Below, one piece after another: positions 6,931 to 7,118 of a DNA stretch of 7,118 nucleotides. Position numbers and translations under genes: made by a program. The notes under the pieces are model-generated. The model saw only the letters and a program-made list of their open reading frames with translations, did no database searches and had not been told where the DNA came from. The DNA is from Chloroflexota bacterium (GTDB lineage Bacteria > Chloroflexota > Anaerolineae > J102), in the NCBI GenBank assembly GCA_013152695.1, contig JAADFV010000110.1, forward strand, positions 1-7,118, in the 5' to 3' direction. The stretch's first letter is position 1; each line of letters begins with the position of its first letter.

Positions 6931-7020
6931 AGGACGCAGATAACGCTGATACATGCAGATTACGCAGCTTTCTACCTTTCTGATCAGCGTCATCCCTTCG
7001 ATCTGCGTCATCAGCGTTCC
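6931..7020. repeat. Degenerate inverted repeat built from ACGCTGAT / CGCAGAT words
   Basis: The arm AACGCTGATACATGCAGAT (6942-6960) is complementary to ATCTGCGTCATCAGCGTT (7001-7018), with a one-base indel and one further mismatch. Between them further CGCAG and TGATCAGCG words recur in both orientations (6931-6990). The frames that read through it are low-complexity and not gene-like. It looks like a decayed member of an intergenic repeat family made of ATCAGCG/TCTGCG words. Similar sequences are common in some environmental bacterial genomes, which is a recollection and not a database result. It starts 39 bp after the ABC gene stop, and its hairpin could stop transcription or protect the 3' end, although no T-run follows. 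Confidence 0.65.
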
Positions 7021-7038
7021 ATTTATGAAGCAAATGAA

Positions 7039-7086
7039 CTGTGCGCAAAGCGCACGCCTATTATGATGAAAATAATCTGCGCACAG
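7039..7086. repeat. Perfect 9-bp inverted repeat with a nested alternative hairpin
   Basis: CTGTGCGCA (7039-7047) is the exact reverse complement of TGCGCACAG (7078-7086). The left arm can instead form a compact hairpin GTGCGC-AAA-GCGCAC (7041-7055). Between them ATTAT and ATAAT (about 7060-7075) can pair as an inner stem. The two foldings exclude each other. It could be a dyad operator for the next gene outside the window, a structured leader, or repeat debris. Nothing in view decides this. Confidence 0.55.
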
Positions 7087-7118
7087 ACCATCCGTAACCC
7101 GGAAAACCTGTAAACCGG

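Noticed and set aside
6625..7048. Minus-strand frames crossing the end of the ABC gene and the inverted repeat
   Set aside because: They combine antisense of a conserved ATPase domain with repeat sequence, and no recognisable protein results.
1..7118. CRISPR arrays, tRNA or rRNA genes, transposase genes, toxin-antitoxin or defence genes
   Set aside because: I looked for regularly spaced repeats, cloverleaf-type sequences and characteristic proteins and saw none. The only repeats are the two-copy element and the 3' inverted repeats.

Overview
The window is a chromosomal stretch from a moderately GC-rich bacterium. It holds four protein genes, the first of them cut by the window edge, with well-developed regulatory sequence between them. 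The PurH sequence style, the REC-PAS-PAS-GAF signalling protein, the ABC half-exporter and the repeat built on ATCAGCG/TCTGCG words would fit Chloroflexota (Anaerolineae/Caldilineae-like). This is inference from general resemblance only, and no marker gene settles it.

Layout. Positions 1-1490 (minus) carry the N-terminal 496 residues of a signalling protein: receiver domain, two PAS domains and the start of a GAF domain. Its C-terminus lies outside the window. Positions 1491-2005 are a divergent intergenic region. In order it holds a 91-bp MITE-like repeat, a near-consensus housekeeping promoter, a ZTP (pfl) riboswitch whose first paired base falls at the predicted transcription start, an intrinsic terminator, and then purH (2006-3514, plus). 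A second intrinsic terminator follows purH. Convergent to it is a fosmidomycin-resistance-type MFS efflux gene (3628-4806, minus). The next divergent intergenic region (4807-5127) contains a second, longer copy (110 bp) of the same repeat, which still has a perfect 16-bp internal hairpin. A type IV (B-family) ABC half-exporter follows (5128-6891, plus). The last 227 bp have no gene but contain two inverted-repeat structures.

How the parts work together. The clearest regulatory unit is promoter, ZTP riboswitch, terminator and purH. ZTP riboswitches sense ZMP (AICAR) and ZTP, which build up when 10-formyltetrahydrofolate is short. PurH consumes AICAR and 10-formyl-THF, so the substrate of the enzyme would relieve termination ahead of its own gene. 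The two transporters and the signalling protein show no sequence-visible functional link to purH, and every adjacent gene pair is divergent or convergent, so the complete genes appear to be monocistronic.

Most worth following up: the two-copy hairpin element, present upstream of both plus-strand genes in the same orientation, with one copy having lost exactly the hairpin core; and the compact ZTP riboswitch, whose aptamer overlaps its terminator by only one nucleotide in my pairing.
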